The notes beneath the pieces are model-generated. The model saw nothing but the letters and a program-made list of their open reading frames with translations, had not been told where the DNA came from and searched no databases. A program made the translations under genes and the position numbers. Shown piece after piece: positions 1 through 9,171 of a stretch of 64,000 nt of DNA. This DNA is from Nostoc parmelioides FACHB-3921. GTDB taxonomy: Bacteria; Cyanobacteriota; Cyanobacteriia; Cyanobacteriales; Nostocaceae. The stretch covers positions 62,001-126,000 of the forward strand of contig NZ_JACJQL010000016.1 in assembly GCF_014696625.1 (NCBI RefSeq), written 5' to 3'. Numbering within the stretch: the first letter of the stretch is position 1; each line of letters starts with the position of its first letter.

Positions 1-564
1 ATCAAAAACAAAATGTCCATCTGGTTTGAGTACACGCTTCACGGCTTGTAACACAGATGTCCAATATTCCAGGGGAAAATAGCAACTGAATCCTGTAGCG
101 ATCGCTAGATCAAAATAAGCTGATGTGTATTTTAGCTGATGGGCTGCCCCTAATTCCACGCCTTTGAATAACTTGGAGTTCAACTGGGAACCACGAGAAT
201 TAAGGGTATCTCGCGCTACATTACTTATTTCTTGCCCATAAAAAAATGCTTGCCAATCTCGCCAAGGATAAATCAAAAAACTAACTCCACAACCAATATC
301 CAAACAGTGCTGATTTTTTTGGGGTTGAGCAATTTCCCAGAAAGGAGAAGCAATCTTTCCTGCCAATATGCCAGAAACCCATTCTCGATAAATCGGCATT
401 TCCTGAACTTCTGCTGGTAGTTCCAAAGTTTGATTTTGATACTGTTGGTTAAAGCGATATGCTACCTGGGCTACCCTTTGTTGCCATTTATCTGAACGAT
501 TGATGTTGTCTATGTAAGGATTTGGTGAAGTAGACAGATGGCTTTGAGACGACTTTTGAGACAT
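1..564 (-). CDS. SAM-dependent methyltransferase, class I (C-terminus beyond window)
   Basis: My own translation of the minus strand from the ATG at 562-564 stays open for 188 codons to the window edge. It contains the class I methyltransferase motif I (LDIGCGVSFLIYP), then an acidic post-I region (GQEISNVA), a motif with DLAIATGFSCYFPLEYW, and VLKPDGHFVF, which is the usual strand-5 segment. The substrate cannot be read from this. In family terms it would be a small-molecule or lipid-type methyltransferase of the UbiE/Methyltransf_11 kind. The 3' end is lost at the window boundary. It is transcribed away from the kinase gene, and the two share a 291-bp divergent spacer. Confidence 0.8.
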   Translation of the reverse strand, partial: MSQKSSQSHLSTSPNPYIDNINRSDKWQQRVAQVAYRFNQQYQNQTLELPAEVQEMPIYREWVSGILAGKIASPFWEIAQPQKNQHCLDIGCGVSFLIYPWRDWQAFFYGQEISNVARDTLNSRGSQLNSKLFKGVELGAAHQLKYTSAYFDLAIATGFSCYFPLEYWTSVLQAVKRVLKPDGHFVFD

Positions 565-855
565 TAGGGCTACAAGACTCCTGAAATTTATTGTGATTAC
601 AAAGTAGAATTAGACAAACTATTTAATCAAGGTGAGTTTTCTCAAAGAAAGTGTTTATGTGAAGGGTGTAAGATTTTTCTGCAAAAAATTCTTGTTTGAG
701 CTAACCGAAGAGCCTTTTGGATGGTAAAAGTGAGAAAAATCTGACTACTGAATACAATAATATGGGCAGACTTTTTTGTTTGGCAGTCCCTCACAATTAG
801 GAATTAGTAGTTATTTGCTTCGTCAGGAATTAAGACTCAGGACTCAAGACTCTCT

Positions 856-2496
856 ATGTTAGCAGGCAAAATTTTACAGGGTGGAAAATACACCCTCATC
901 CAAGAAGTAGGACGTGGTGGCTTTGGCATTACGTTTAAAGCTACTCATCATTACTTAGGACATGAGGTAGTGATGAAAACCATCAACGAACGGCTACGCC
1001 AACACCCTGATTTTGCAAAGTTTGAGCGTCAGTTCCAAGATGAAGCCAGAAGACTCGCCACTTGTATCCATCCTAATATTGTCAGGGTAAGTGATTTTTT
1101 TGTTGAGGATGGATTACCTTACATGGTAATGGAGTATATCCCTGGAGAAACCTTAGGAGATGCTTTTGTTTTACCGGCCATACCTTTACCAGAAGAAACT
1201 GCAATTCATTACATCCGCCAAATTGGGGCAGCATTGCAGGTAGTACACAACAATGGTTTGCTGCACCGGGATGTTAAACCAGATAATATCATCCTCCGTC
1301 AAGGTACACAGGAAGTAGTCTTGATTGATTTTGGCATTGCCCGCGAATTTAATAGCGGTGTGCGTCAAACTCACACAGGACTAGTATCTGAGGGGTACGC
1401 CCCCATCGAACAATATTTAACTCAAGCACCGCGCACACCCGCGACTGATGTTTATGGTTTAGCGGCAACTTTGTATGCACTGTTAACAGGACAAGTTCCC
1501 TTACCAGCATTATTGCGCGATCGCGAACAAATGCCAGCCCCCCGCGAACTACAACCCCACCTGAGTGCAGCCGTAAATCAAGCCGTTATGCGTGGTATGG
1601 CTGTAGAATCTCGCTTCCGTCCCCCAAGCGTTACCGAATGGCTACAACTACTACCAGGTAGCGGCATCAATTCGCCAATTCACGCATTACCTACTCACGC
1701 AGTGCCAACCATCGATTTGTCTGTGCATCTGCAAGAAAAGTTTTCTGGTGCTAAAACATCCGGTAGTCTTAAAAAACCATCGCCCCTGAAAAATATCGCC
1801 TTAATAGCTCAAAAGTCTGGCACTTCTCAAGTCTTCCTGGGTGTCATCATAGCTGTGGTTGCTGCCGCCGCAGGATTTAGTGCCACCAGCCTGTTTTCCC
1901 GCTCTTGGACACAGCCATCGGCAAAACCACTGTTTGAAGACCGCCCAATGGTACCAGTAGGCGGAAAACCTCAAGTTGATTCTAGTCAAGAGCGAGATAA
2001 TACTAGACAAAACTCGCAAAATTATTCCGCCAGTGAAACTACCCCTGTATCCACCTCTAGAAGACGCAGGCGTAATCTAACTAACCAACCAAGCGAATCT
2101 TCCAATCCCAACAGCAATTCTCCAGAACAATCACCGCAACCAAATACAGGAGAATTACAGCCCCGCAATTATGAACAACCTGGGCTGTCACCTAACACAT
2201 CCTCTACGCCATCCCTCGTAGAAAAATTGCGAGAAATCCGTTCATCTCGCACAGCCAAGCCAGCCAACACTACAGATACCAGTCCACCATCCTCAACTCA
2301 AAATTCCACCACACCAGTTGAGCCGCCGTCAAATTCTATAGTTGTGCCAGTACAACCCACAGAGCCAAAAAATTCAGATTCTTCTGTGGTAGTCCCTACA
2401 GTGGAAGTAAAGCAAAATTCCTCTACTGAGAGTCAAATTCCAGCACCGTCACAGAAAAACGAAAAATTTCCAGAGAATACACAAATTAATAATTAA
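856..2496 (+). CDS. Serine/threonine protein kinase with one transmembrane segment and Ser/Pro-rich tail
   Basis: This is a Hanks-type protein kinase of 546 residues. Visible motifs are the glycine loop GRGGFG (19-24), the ATP-binding Lys41 (VVMK), catalytic HRDVKPDN (137-144), DFG (158-160) and GYAPIEQ (about 180-186), the cyanobacterial form of the APE segment. All catalytic residues are present, so it should be active. A hydrophobic stretch near 326-346 ([16 protein letters not shown]) is a probable single membrane helix. The remaining 200 residues are Ser/Pro/Asn/Thr-rich low complexity and presumably extracytoplasmic. No sensor domain is recognisable and the substrates are unknown. It appears to be monocistronic, followed by an inverted AT-rich repeat. 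Confidence 0.93.
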   Translation: MLAGKILQGGKYTLIQEVGRGGFGITFKATHHYLGHEVVMKTINERLRQHPDFAKFERQFQDEARRLATCIHPNIVRVSDFFVEDGLPYMVMEYIPGETLGDAFVLPAIPLPEETAIHYIRQIGAALQVVHNNGLLHRDVKPDNIILRQGTQEVVLIDFGIAREFNSGVRQTHTGLVSEGYAPIEQYLTQAPRTPATDVYGLAATLYALLTGQVPLPALLRDREQMPAPRELQPHLSAAVNQAVMRGMAVESRFRPPSVTEWLQLLPGSGINSPIHALPTHAVPTIDLSVHLQEKFSGAKTSGSLKKPSPLKNIALIAQKSGTSQVFLGVIIAVVAAAAGFSATSLFSRSWTQPSAKPLFEDRPMVPVGGKPQVDSSQERDNTRQNSQNYSASETTPVSTSRRRRRNLTNQPSESSNPNSNSPEQSPQPNTGELQPRNYEQPGLSPNTSSTPSLVEKLREIRSSRTAKPANTTDTSPPSSTQNSTTPVEPPSNSIVVPVQPTEPKNSDSSVVVPTVEVKQNSSTESQIPAPSQKNEKFPENTQINN

Positions 2497-2498
2497 GC

Positions 2499-2570
2499 AT
2501 TGGTAGTTGGTAATGGGTAATAATAACTGCTCAACTACCAATTACCAATTACCTATTAACCATTTTTCTT
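2499..2570. repeat. Inverted heptamer-type repeat (TTGGTAAT / ATTACCAA)
   Basis: Directly after the kinase stop, runs of TTGGTAGTTGGTAAT are followed by their complement (CAACTACCAATTACCAATT). This can fold into a long hairpin and ends near a T-rich run, so it may serve as the kinase terminator. The rest of the 2497-2907 gap is AT-rich and I see nothing else in it. Confidence 0.6.
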
Positions 2571-2907
2571 ATCGATTTTTCAATACTTTCAAGATTTAAA
2601 AATAAAAATTACTGAGTATTTTTTATATACAAAACTACTAATTGTACAGCTTAAAATTTGTTGCATATACATTGCCATGAAGTATAAATTACATTATTGT
2701 ATAAATTAATAATTTAGCTTCTTACTGTTAGTTTAGTTCAGGGAAAGTATGGAGTCAGGGAAGATACATTGAAAAAGTCCCTAATAGCCTAATTGCTGCC
2801 TTTCTATAGACTGTGCAGTATAGAAACTAACTTAGTAAATGATGAACCGTTTTCTATGAAGCCTTCTGTTTAGTTGAATTTACACAAGACTATAAGGGCT
2901 TGCTGGC

Positions 2908-3231
2908 ATGAGACTATCTGAGCTAGATCCACTCATACCGCTTATTCATTTAAAAGAAGAACTTCTCAAGTTACCAAAGGGCTACTCATTTTATGAAGAA
3001 GAGGTGGTAGATTTTCTCTCTCGCAGAAGATGGCCTGAGAGCGATCGCCGCATTGACCGCACAACTTTCTGGCGTTGGAGGAACGATAACGGAATTGAAC
3101 ACCAAAAAGTATTCACTCGATCAGATGTTCTCAAACTCTGTCAAATTTGTGACCATTATCGAGTCGATGGTACCCGCACAGAATATTTGGAAATCATGAA
3201 AAAGAAAAAAGAGCTAGCACTAAGCAAATAA
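2908..3231 (+). CDS. Conserved-type hypothetical protein, possible DNA-binding
   Basis: A 107-residue, charged, soluble protein that I do not recognise. The middle is rich in Arg and Trp (SRRRWPESDRRIDRTTFWRWR) and is followed by a segment that reads like a helix-turn-helix recognition region (VFTRSDVLKLCQICDHYR), ending in a Lys-rich tail. A small transcription factor would fit, but this is inference from composition only. No partner gene is close: hemN starts 310 bp downstream, beyond a repeat. The codon usage looks like that of its neighbours, including an internal GCGATCGC. Confidence 0.55.
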   Translation: MRLSELDPLIPLIHLKEELLKLPKGYSFYEEEVVDFLSRRRWPESDRRIDRTTFWRWRNDNGIEHQKVFTRSDVLKLCQICDHYRVDGTRTEYLEIMKKKKELALSK

Positions 3232-3235
3232 AACG

Positions 3236-3301
3236 TGAACTGTTGACTGTTAACTGTTGACAGTCAACAGCCCTCATGATGGATTGTGCAATTTATAGCT
3301 T
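3236..3301 (+). repeat. Half copy of the ATAAGCTA/TAGCTTAT MITE-like family (right half)
   Basis: It contains the GTTGAC-heptamer hairpin (GTTGACAGTCAACAGCCCTC), then GATGGATTGTGCAA and a terminal TATAGCTTTT, matching the right half of the full copies at 39166 and 40175. The left arm is absent. The rest of the 3232-3540 gap has another GTTGAC heptamer run at about 3300-3330 and nothing else that I can identify. Confidence 0.7.
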
Positions 3302-3540
3302 TTGACGGTTGACAGTTGACCGTTGACTGACTTGAAAACCTTGTGTTGTGGGGATTTCATCTTAGGTTGATGTCTTAATTTATCTGGCTACGACTATAAA
3401 AGCACAATAGCTGACCAATGCAAAACCACTCCCGACATCAGCCCTAGTTGTGTTAAGTTTTGCAGCTGCGGCGATCATCAATAACTTAATAGCTATAGAG
3501 TGATTAAAGCTTAATAATTGCTTATATTCGGAATTTCAGC

Positions 3541-4959
3541 ATGGCTCGTCACTCAGATAATTGTATTCAAGAAGCGACAAATATCAAATTTGATGCTAAT
3601 TTGCTCAGGAAATACGATCAGCCTTTACCTCGCTACACCAGTTACCCGCCAGCAACAGAGTTAAGAGAGAATTTTGAGGAAAGGCACTTTACAGAGGCGA
3701 TCGCCATCGGTAATGATAAAAAAACACCACTTTCTCTGTATTGCCATATCCCCTTTTGTGAAAGCGCCTGTTACTTCTGTGGCTGTAATACCGTCATCAC
3801 ACAGAAAAAATCAATAGTAGAACCTTACCTAAATTACCTCAATCACAATATCCAGGAGGTAGCCAATTTAACGAATAATCAACGCACTGTTCAGCAATTA
3901 CATTGGGGTGGTGGTACTCCTAACTATTTATCTCTTTCTCAGGTGGACAGCCTTTGGCAAACTCTCAATGATTGTTTCCGGTTTGATGAGAATGCAGAAA
4001 TTTCCATTGAAGTGAATCCGCGTTTTTTAACTAGAGAATATTTATTTTTCCTCAGAGATTTGGGTTTTAATCGGATTAGTTTTGGCATTCAAGACTTTAA
4101 TTTCCAGGTACAAAAAGCGGTTAACCGGATTCAACCAGAGGAAATGTTGTTTCAGGTTATGGATTGGATACGAGATGCTGGATTTGCCAGCGTAAATGTT
4201 GATTTGATCTATGGTTTACCCTATCAAACCCTAGAAACATTTAAAAGTACTGTTGACAAAACTATTAAATTAAATCCCGATCGCATAGCTGTTTTTAACT
4301 TTGCTTACGTACCTTGGTTAAAACCTGTTCAGCGTCTGATTCCGCAAGCTGCATTGCCTTCGTCACCAGAAAAGCTGGATATTTTGCAGATGACCATAGA
4401 AGAATTAACCAGTAATGGTTACGTATTCATTGGGATGGATCATTTTGCTAAACCCAACGACGAATTAGCGATCGCCCAACAAAACGGTAAACTACATCGC
4501 AACTTTCAAGGATACACCACCAAACCAGAATCGGATTTACTGGGGTTTGGCATGAGTTCAATTAGTATGCTACATGATGTGTATGTACAGAACCATAAAA
4601 GGTTAAAAAATTATTATCAGGGCATTGATAGTCAGACGTTACCCATTGAAAAGGGAATCAAACTTAATCAAGATGACATCATTCGCCGCACCATCATTAT
4701 GGAATTGATGTGTCAATTTCAAATTTCACCAGAAAATATCCAAGAAAAATATAATTTGAGCTTTGACAGTGATTTTTCCGAGTACTTTCTTCCAGAAAAA
4801 TTGCCACTCCAATTATTAGCAGCTGACGGCTTGATTAAACTTTTACCTCATCATATAGAAGTTACACCTGCCGGCAGATTGCTCATCCGCAATATTGCTG
4901 CTGTATTCGATGTCTATTTACAAAAGCGTTCAACTAGCGGTTTTTCCAAAGCTATTTGA
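3541..4959 (+). CDS. hemN: Oxygen-independent coproporphyrinogen III dehydrogenase, radical SAM
   Basis: HemN converts coproporphyrinogen III to protoporphyrinogen IX in heme and chlorophyll synthesis without oxygen. The 472-residue protein has the HemN-type CX3CX2CXC cluster motif at Cys73, 77, 80 and 82 (PFCESACYFCGC). The fourth cysteine distinguishes HemN from HemW heme chaperones. Other family motifs are RYTSYPP near the N-terminus, LHWGGGTPNYLS, ISIEVNPR, NRISFGIQDF and VDLIYGLPYQT. The length is close to that of E. coli HemN. Such enzymes are expected under micro-oxic conditions, for example in heterocysts. A saccharopine-dehydrogenase-like gene follows in the same direction after about 120 bp. 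Confidence 0.93.
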   Translation: MARHSDNCIQEATNIKFDANLLRKYDQPLPRYTSYPPATELRENFEERHFTEAIAIGNDKKTPLSLYCHIPFCESACYFCGCNTVITQKKSIVEPYLNYLNHNIQEVANLTNNQRTVQQLHWGGGTPNYLSLSQVDSLWQTLNDCFRFDENAEISIEVNPRFLTREYLFFLRDLGFNRISFGIQDFNFQVQKAVNRIQPEEMLFQVMDWIRDAGFASVNVDLIYGLPYQTLETFKSTVDKTIKLNPDRIAVFNFAYVPWLKPVQRLIPQAALPSSPEKLDILQMTIEELTSNGYVFIGMDHFAKPNDELAIAQQNGKLHRNFQGYTTKPESDLLGFGMSSISMLHDVYVQNHKRLKNYYQGIDSQTLPIEKGIKLNQDDIIRRTIIMELMCQFQISPENIQEKYNLSFDSDFSEYFLPEKLPLQLLAADGLIKLLPHHIEVTPAGRLLIRNIAAVFDVYLQKRSTSGFSKAI

Positions 4960-5076
4960 AGTTTTCCCAATCTTACCTAATGCCTATCCTCCATGAGTAC
5001 GTAAGTCATACTTACAACTGATGCCAAGATGACCAAAAACTGGTCAAATAGAGGTATAGTTACCCACACCGGAGTA

Positions 5077-6183
5077 ATGACAGACCGCGTATTAATTCTT
5101 GGAGGACGGGGGCGGATTGGTAGCAGTGTTGCTCAAGATATAGCCACCCATACCCAAGCCCAAATTACAATCACCGGACGTTCCCCAGCATCAGAGAAGG
5201 ACATTACCTTAGCGTCGGGGGGAAGGATGCAGTTGTTGGTGCTGGACTTGGCAGAAGTTGACAAATTGCGGCAGGCGATCGCCCAATCAAATTTAGTTAT
5301 TCACTGTGCCGGGCCATTTCACTACCGAGATGCCAATGTGTTGAAAATATGTATTGAACAAGGGGTTAACTATTTAGATGTTAGTGACCACCGTTCTTTT
5401 ACTAGCAAGGCTCTCAAGTATCACGAGGAAGCCGTTGCTGCGGGTGTAACAGCAGTTGTGAATACTGGCATTTTTCCGGGAATTTCTAACAGCATGGTGC
5501 GTCATGATGTTGAACAATTTGATGAAGCAGAGAAGATACATTTAAGTTATCTGGTAGCTGGTTCCGGTGGTGCTGGCATTACAGTCATGCGGACTACCTT
5601 TTTAGGATTGCAGCACCCTTTTGAAGCTTGGCTAGATGGAAGATGGCAGATAGTTCAACCCTATAGTGAAAGAGAAGTAGTTAAATTTCCCTCTCCCTAC
5701 AATAACAGTGGAGTGTATTGGTTTGATATGCCAGAAACCTTTACATTACCCGAAGCTTTCCCTAGTGTCAAAACAGTTATTACTAAGTTTGGCTCAGTTC
5801 CCGATTTTTATAATCATTTAACTTGGATTACTGCTCACATTTTCCCCAAATGGTTGATGCAGCGCCGTACCATGATTGAATTCTTATCTCACGTCAGCCA
5901 TTTTATGACAGATGTCACTAATAATTTTAGTGGTATCGGTGTGGCAGTCCGTTCAGAAGTGACGGGGATAAAAAATGGTAAGCAAGCTGTTTATTGCTCA
6001 ACTTTAGTACACGAAAATACAGCCGTTGCTTCTGGCCATGGTGCAGGTAGTATAGCACAATTTTTACTAGCAGGTAAGCTGAAAAAACCAGGAGTTTGGC
6101 CTGTGGAAGAAGCACTATCAACAGATTTATTTCTAGAAGCTATGGCAAGCCGAGGCATGAATATTAACCATAATTGGTTATGA
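5077..6183 (+). CDS. Saccharopine dehydrogenase-like NAD(P)-binding protein
   Basis: The N-terminus MTDRVLILGGRGRIGSSVAQDIA is a Rossmann dinucleotide-binding fold and is followed by LVIHCAGPFHYRDANVLKICIEQGVNYLDVSD, the hallmark of the saccharopine dehydrogenase/reductase superfamily. About 368 residues. I chose the internal ATG at 5077 because the fold starts right there and GGAG lies just upstream; an in-frame ATG at 5029 would add 16 residues unlike the family. The substrate is unknown. Family members range from lysine metabolism to lipid-linked trans-acting enoyl reductases, so a true saccharopine role is not implied. Confidence 0.8.
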   Translation: MTDRVLILGGRGRIGSSVAQDIATHTQAQITITGRSPASEKDITLASGGRMQLLVLDLAEVDKLRQAIAQSNLVIHCAGPFHYRDANVLKICIEQGVNYLDVSDHRSFTSKALKYHEEAVAAGVTAVVNTGIFPGISNSMVRHDVEQFDEAEKIHLSYLVAGSGGAGITVMRTTFLGLQHPFEAWLDGRWQIVQPYSEREVVKFPSPYNNSGVYWFDMPETFTLPEAFPSVKTVITKFGSVPDFYNHLTWITAHIFPKWLMQRRTMIEFLSHVSHFMTDVTNNFSGIGVAVRSEVTGIKNGKQAVYCSTLVHENTAVASGHGAGSIAQFLLAGKLKKPGVWPVEEALSTDLFLEAMASRGMNINHNWL

Positions 6184-6457
6184 ATCAATTCAAAATTCCA
6201 AATTTAAAATAGATGGCTAGTAGAGTGGACAATGCCCAGCATTACACTAGGCATCATCAACCCTACACTTGAGCAACGTATACCAACAGAAATTTACCTA
6301 GATTCTATAGTTTTTCTCACCGATGAGAGTACATTCTACATAAGCAAGAAAAGTTATGAGACGTGTTTACATTATTTAATTTTTTCTATGTTACATATCA
6401 GCACTAATAGGGATTAATAGGAAGGTGAGAAATGCAGTTATTTTCACTGGAATCCCT

Positions 6458-7042
6458 ATGCAGTATCCACTAGAACTTACATTCAAGTTTTGGGCATTAG
6501 CGCCGCAAATATCCGTCGTAGACGCTCAAGGCAATTTAGTTTTCTACGTCAAACAGAAACTGTTCAAACTCAAAGAAGCCATCACCATCTTTGCAGATGT
6601 GGAGCGTACCCGTCCTCTATACTACATCAAAGCCGATCGCATCATTGATTTTTCTGCGCGCTATGACTTCAGCGATAGTAACGGTGCGAGTATTGGTGCA
6701 GTCAAGCGACGCGGTTTAAAATCCTTATGGCGTGCGCGTTACGATATATTTGATGGCGATACAACTACCTTAAATATTCAAGAAAAAAATCCTTGGGTGA
6801 AAATCGCCGATGCTTTATTTGCGGAAATCCCCATTGTCGGTATATTCACTGGCTATGTATTTAACCCTATTTATTTAGTCAGCCGAACTGATGGTACAGT
6901 TGTGATGCGTTTAGAGAAAATCCCTGCCTTTCTCTCTAGAAAATTTACCATCAAACAGGTTGATCAAATTAGCGATCGCGAAGAGCAACAAGTTCTACTA
7001 AGCTTAATGATGATGCTTTTATTAGAACGCAATCGTGGTTAG
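6458..7042 (+). CDS. LURP-one-related (Tubby/scramblase-like fold) protein
   Basis: About 194 residues. The pattern of short beta segments matches the LURP-one/scramblase-like family: LVFYVKQKLFKLKEAITIFAD, then RIIDFSARYDFSD, GASIGAVKRRGLKSLWRARYDIFD, and a hydrophobic segment near FAEIPIVGIFTGYVFNPIYLV. I start at the ATG 6458 (MQYPLELTFKFW); a GTG at 6425 would add 11 residues. The family is a 12-stranded barrel around a hydrophobic helix, and its biochemical role in bacteria is not settled. It is followed by a CTCTAACC-type heptamer tract. Confidence 0.75.
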   Translation: MQYPLELTFKFWALAPQISVVDAQGNLVFYVKQKLFKLKEAITIFADVERTRPLYYIKADRIIDFSARYDFSDSNGASIGAVKRRGLKSLWRARYDIFDGDTTTLNIQEKNPWVKIADALFAEIPIVGIFTGYVFNPIYLVSRTDGTVVMRLEKIPAFLSRKFTIKQVDQISDREEQQVLLSLMMMLLLERNRG

Positions 7043-7080
7043 TGGCAGAAGTTGGGAGAGGAACCAGAAGTTACTTATTT

Positions 7081-7120
7081 TACTAACCTCTCTAACCTCT
7101 CTAACCTCTCACCTCTAACC
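7081..7120. repeat. Heptamer tandem repeat (CTAACCT)n
   Basis: Four to five tandem units of CTAACCTCTC type lie between two convergent genes (6458-7042 and 7132-8073). It is one of several short tandemly repeated repetitive tracts in this window. Confidence 0.75.
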
Positions 7121-7131
7121 AATAACTACCA

Positions 7132-8073
7132 CTAACCGATAAGTCTTTGCCAACTCATCGGCCCAATAATTCCATCGGCAAGCAAACCATTTTGTCTTTG
7201 GAATCTTTTAATTGCTGCTTCTGTTTGCGCGCCATAAATACCATCAACCTCAACTCCTACTCGGAATTGTAAGTATCTCACAACCGGGCCACCAGCGTGG
7301 TTCTGTCTGATAATTCTTTTAGCTAAAATCAGATTGATAGCATTCCATGTTGCTTCATTGACAATTCCAGTTTTCTCCAGTCCCACAATACCTTGAAATC
7401 TTTCTACCGCAAACTTTGTCTCTGCATTAAGTTGGCTATTTTCCACGAGAGGTCTATTACTTCTATCAGTAATTTTGAGACGATTTAATGCTTTCTGTAG
7501 TCTCAAAATACTGGTATCTATATTTTGTTCTTCATCTGGAACAGAAGCCACAGGAGTACTGGGTAATTTTCCTGTTAATCCCTTGACAATTGCATTAGCA
7601 GTTGCTTCTGAATCAAATAAATTCATGTCTTTTTGGGCATCGATAAAGCAACACTCTACCAATATTGCTGGCATATTTGTATTTCGCAGAACAAATAAGT
7701 GAGAACCACTTTTAATCCCACGATTAAAATATCCTAACTTGATAATTTCATCTAATACTGGTTTAGCAATTCTTCTACCATTATCACTTGTGGCAAATAC
7801 TTCAGTACCGTTGGCTTGTCCATTAAAAGCATTAAAATGGATAGAAACAAAAACCTCTACTTTGTTGGCATTAGCTCTATTACATCTTTGAGAGAGAGAA
7901 TCTTTAACGGAAGTAGCTCTATCTGGTCTACAGGATATTACCTCATGTCCTAAAGCTCTCAACTTAGATATGACTCGGTTGCCTACATCTAGAGTCAGAT
8001 TATCTTCAAACCTAATCCCTCTAGCTCCAGTGTCTGGTGGGCAATTGTGGCCAATATCAATTCCATATCTCAT
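7132..8073 (-). CDS. N-acetylmuramoyl-L-alanine amidase (Amidase_3) with two peptidoglycan-binding repeats
   Basis: The N-terminal Amidase_3 zinc domain shows YGIDIGHNCPPDTGA (first zinc His), SIHFNAF (second His) and ILVECCFI (catalytic Glu). Two C-terminal PG_binding_1 repeats follow: LQKALNRLKITD with AVERFQGIVGLEKTG, and LQFRVGVEVDGIYG with AAIKRFQRQNGL. About 313 residues. The start at 8073 is set by GAGGA eight bases upstream; a start at 8100 is possible but less supported. No signal peptide is visible, so it either needs a lysis-type release route or acts as an endolysin-like enzyme. It would cleave the amide bond between muramic acid and the stem peptide. Confidence 0.9.
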   Translation of the reverse strand: MRYGIDIGHNCPPDTGARGIRFEDNLTLDVGNRVISKLRALGHEVISCRPDRATSVKDSLSQRCNRANANKVEVFVSIHFNAFNGQANGTEVFATSDNGRRIAKPVLDEIIKLGYFNRGIKSGSHLFVLRNTNMPAILVECCFIDAQKDMNLFDSEATANAIVKGLTGKLPSTPVASVPDEEQNIDTSILRLQKALNRLKITDRSNRPLVENSQLNAETKFAVERFQGIVGLEKTGIVNEATWNAINLILAKRIIRQNHAGGPVVRYLQFRVGVEVDGIYGAQTEAAIKRFQRQNGLLADGIIGPMSWQRLIG

Positions 8074-8349
8074 ATATACATCCTCAAATGATTTCCTCAA
8101 TACTTCAAAACTATTACCATTTTTGGTTTTAAGTTAATTGGACAGTTATTACAGCGCACTCAGCAGAATACTGTCTGTACAAATCGTCGATTAATCAAGT
8201 TTGTATTGTAACAAAAAAACATTACACATTGTTGCTCAATGATAGTTTAAAATATAAGAAAATAGTGCTAATTAGTATTCGTCTATTTTAAAAAAAATAC
8301 ATATGTTCTGCAAATAGAATATATCCTATCAGCAGGTAAATATGTAGGA

Positions 8350-8928
8350 CTATGATTTGATTTGTGAAAAAAAATCGTACATCTGGAGGGACATAAAATC
8401 AAAGGCAGTGTTTCGTATAAACCACTCAAACATCTCCTTGAAATGAGAAGATTTTGGAACTAAAGCGCAAAAACGTGTGGTGGGTTTTTGCCTGTAACCA
8501 GATATCTTCTCCTAACGAAGATGCTACGCGAACGATTAGGATTTTTTTGTGAACAATTTGGAGCAAAACGGATGCAGTGAATTTTCCATTGTGCTTCAAA
8601 TCAACCCTGGTTTACCTCAGATAAAAAGCTTTGGACAATCTGTGACCGATGGTAATAAGCTCCATCCCCAAAAATAAGTAATTGTTGGTTAGGGTATTGG
8701 GCTAATAAATAACGTAGATAATCAATTGTATTGTTTTAATTACCTGCATCATAGGCTTGAAGAAGTAATTCACCCTGACACATCTAAAATTGTTTGGATT
8801 TCCTCATACTTATAGCCTTGATAAACCAGCTTTACAGCCAATGCTTTTTTGACCTCACGCGCATCTGGCCAAGCATATATAAATTCTTGTAGTTCTGCAA
8901 TCTTAGCTTGTAGATGCTGGTTTATCAT
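8350..8928 (-). pseudogene. Decayed IS630-family transposase
   Basis: The minus-strand translation begins MINQHLQAKIAELQEFIYAW, continues to YKYEEIQTILDVSG and stops. It then resumes with LLLQAYDAGN, stop, NNTIDYLRYLLAQYPNQQ and LLIFGDGAYYHRSQ (the DDE_3 second-Asp region), stop, then WKIHCIRFAPNCSQKNP, and after a 28-bp insertion EDIWLQAKTHHTFLR, ending MYDFFSQIKS. Compared with my knowledge of the family, about 150 internal residues are missing, there are several nonsense codons, and a small repeat interrupts the conserved NP-x-EDIW motif. It is not functional. The rest of 8074-9171 holds no gene that I can support. Confidence 0.85.
8509..8540. repeat. Small (about 28-32 bp) inverted-ended repeat inserted in the IS630 remnant
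   Basis: The insertion is bounded by CCTAA and TTAGG with core CGAAGATGCTACGCGAACGA. It splits the codons between the conserved NP and EDIW residues of the transposase, so the insertion boundary can be placed to the base from the reading frame. Confidence 0.7.
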
Positions 8929-9171
8929 TGTTCGCTGTTAGACAAAACTTATCCTCCGTATTATCTCTTAGTCTTTTTCAGAAATCAAATATGATTCCTA
9001 TATATGTATTTACTTATCTTCACATAGTTTTTTTTAAGTCGCTCTACTTACTTTTTAGCAGAATATCTGCGGACAGCCATAGTTGTGATTCATCAGTTAC
9101 TATCTATTTCTACATAAAATTTGTGTACGATGACCTACGATCGCCTATAGATCATCGCCACCTTGAGAACG

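Noticed and set aside
6232..6417. 61-codon open frame before the LURP-one gene
   Set aside because: No ribosome site, low-complexity hydrophobic/AT-driven composition and no recognisable pattern.
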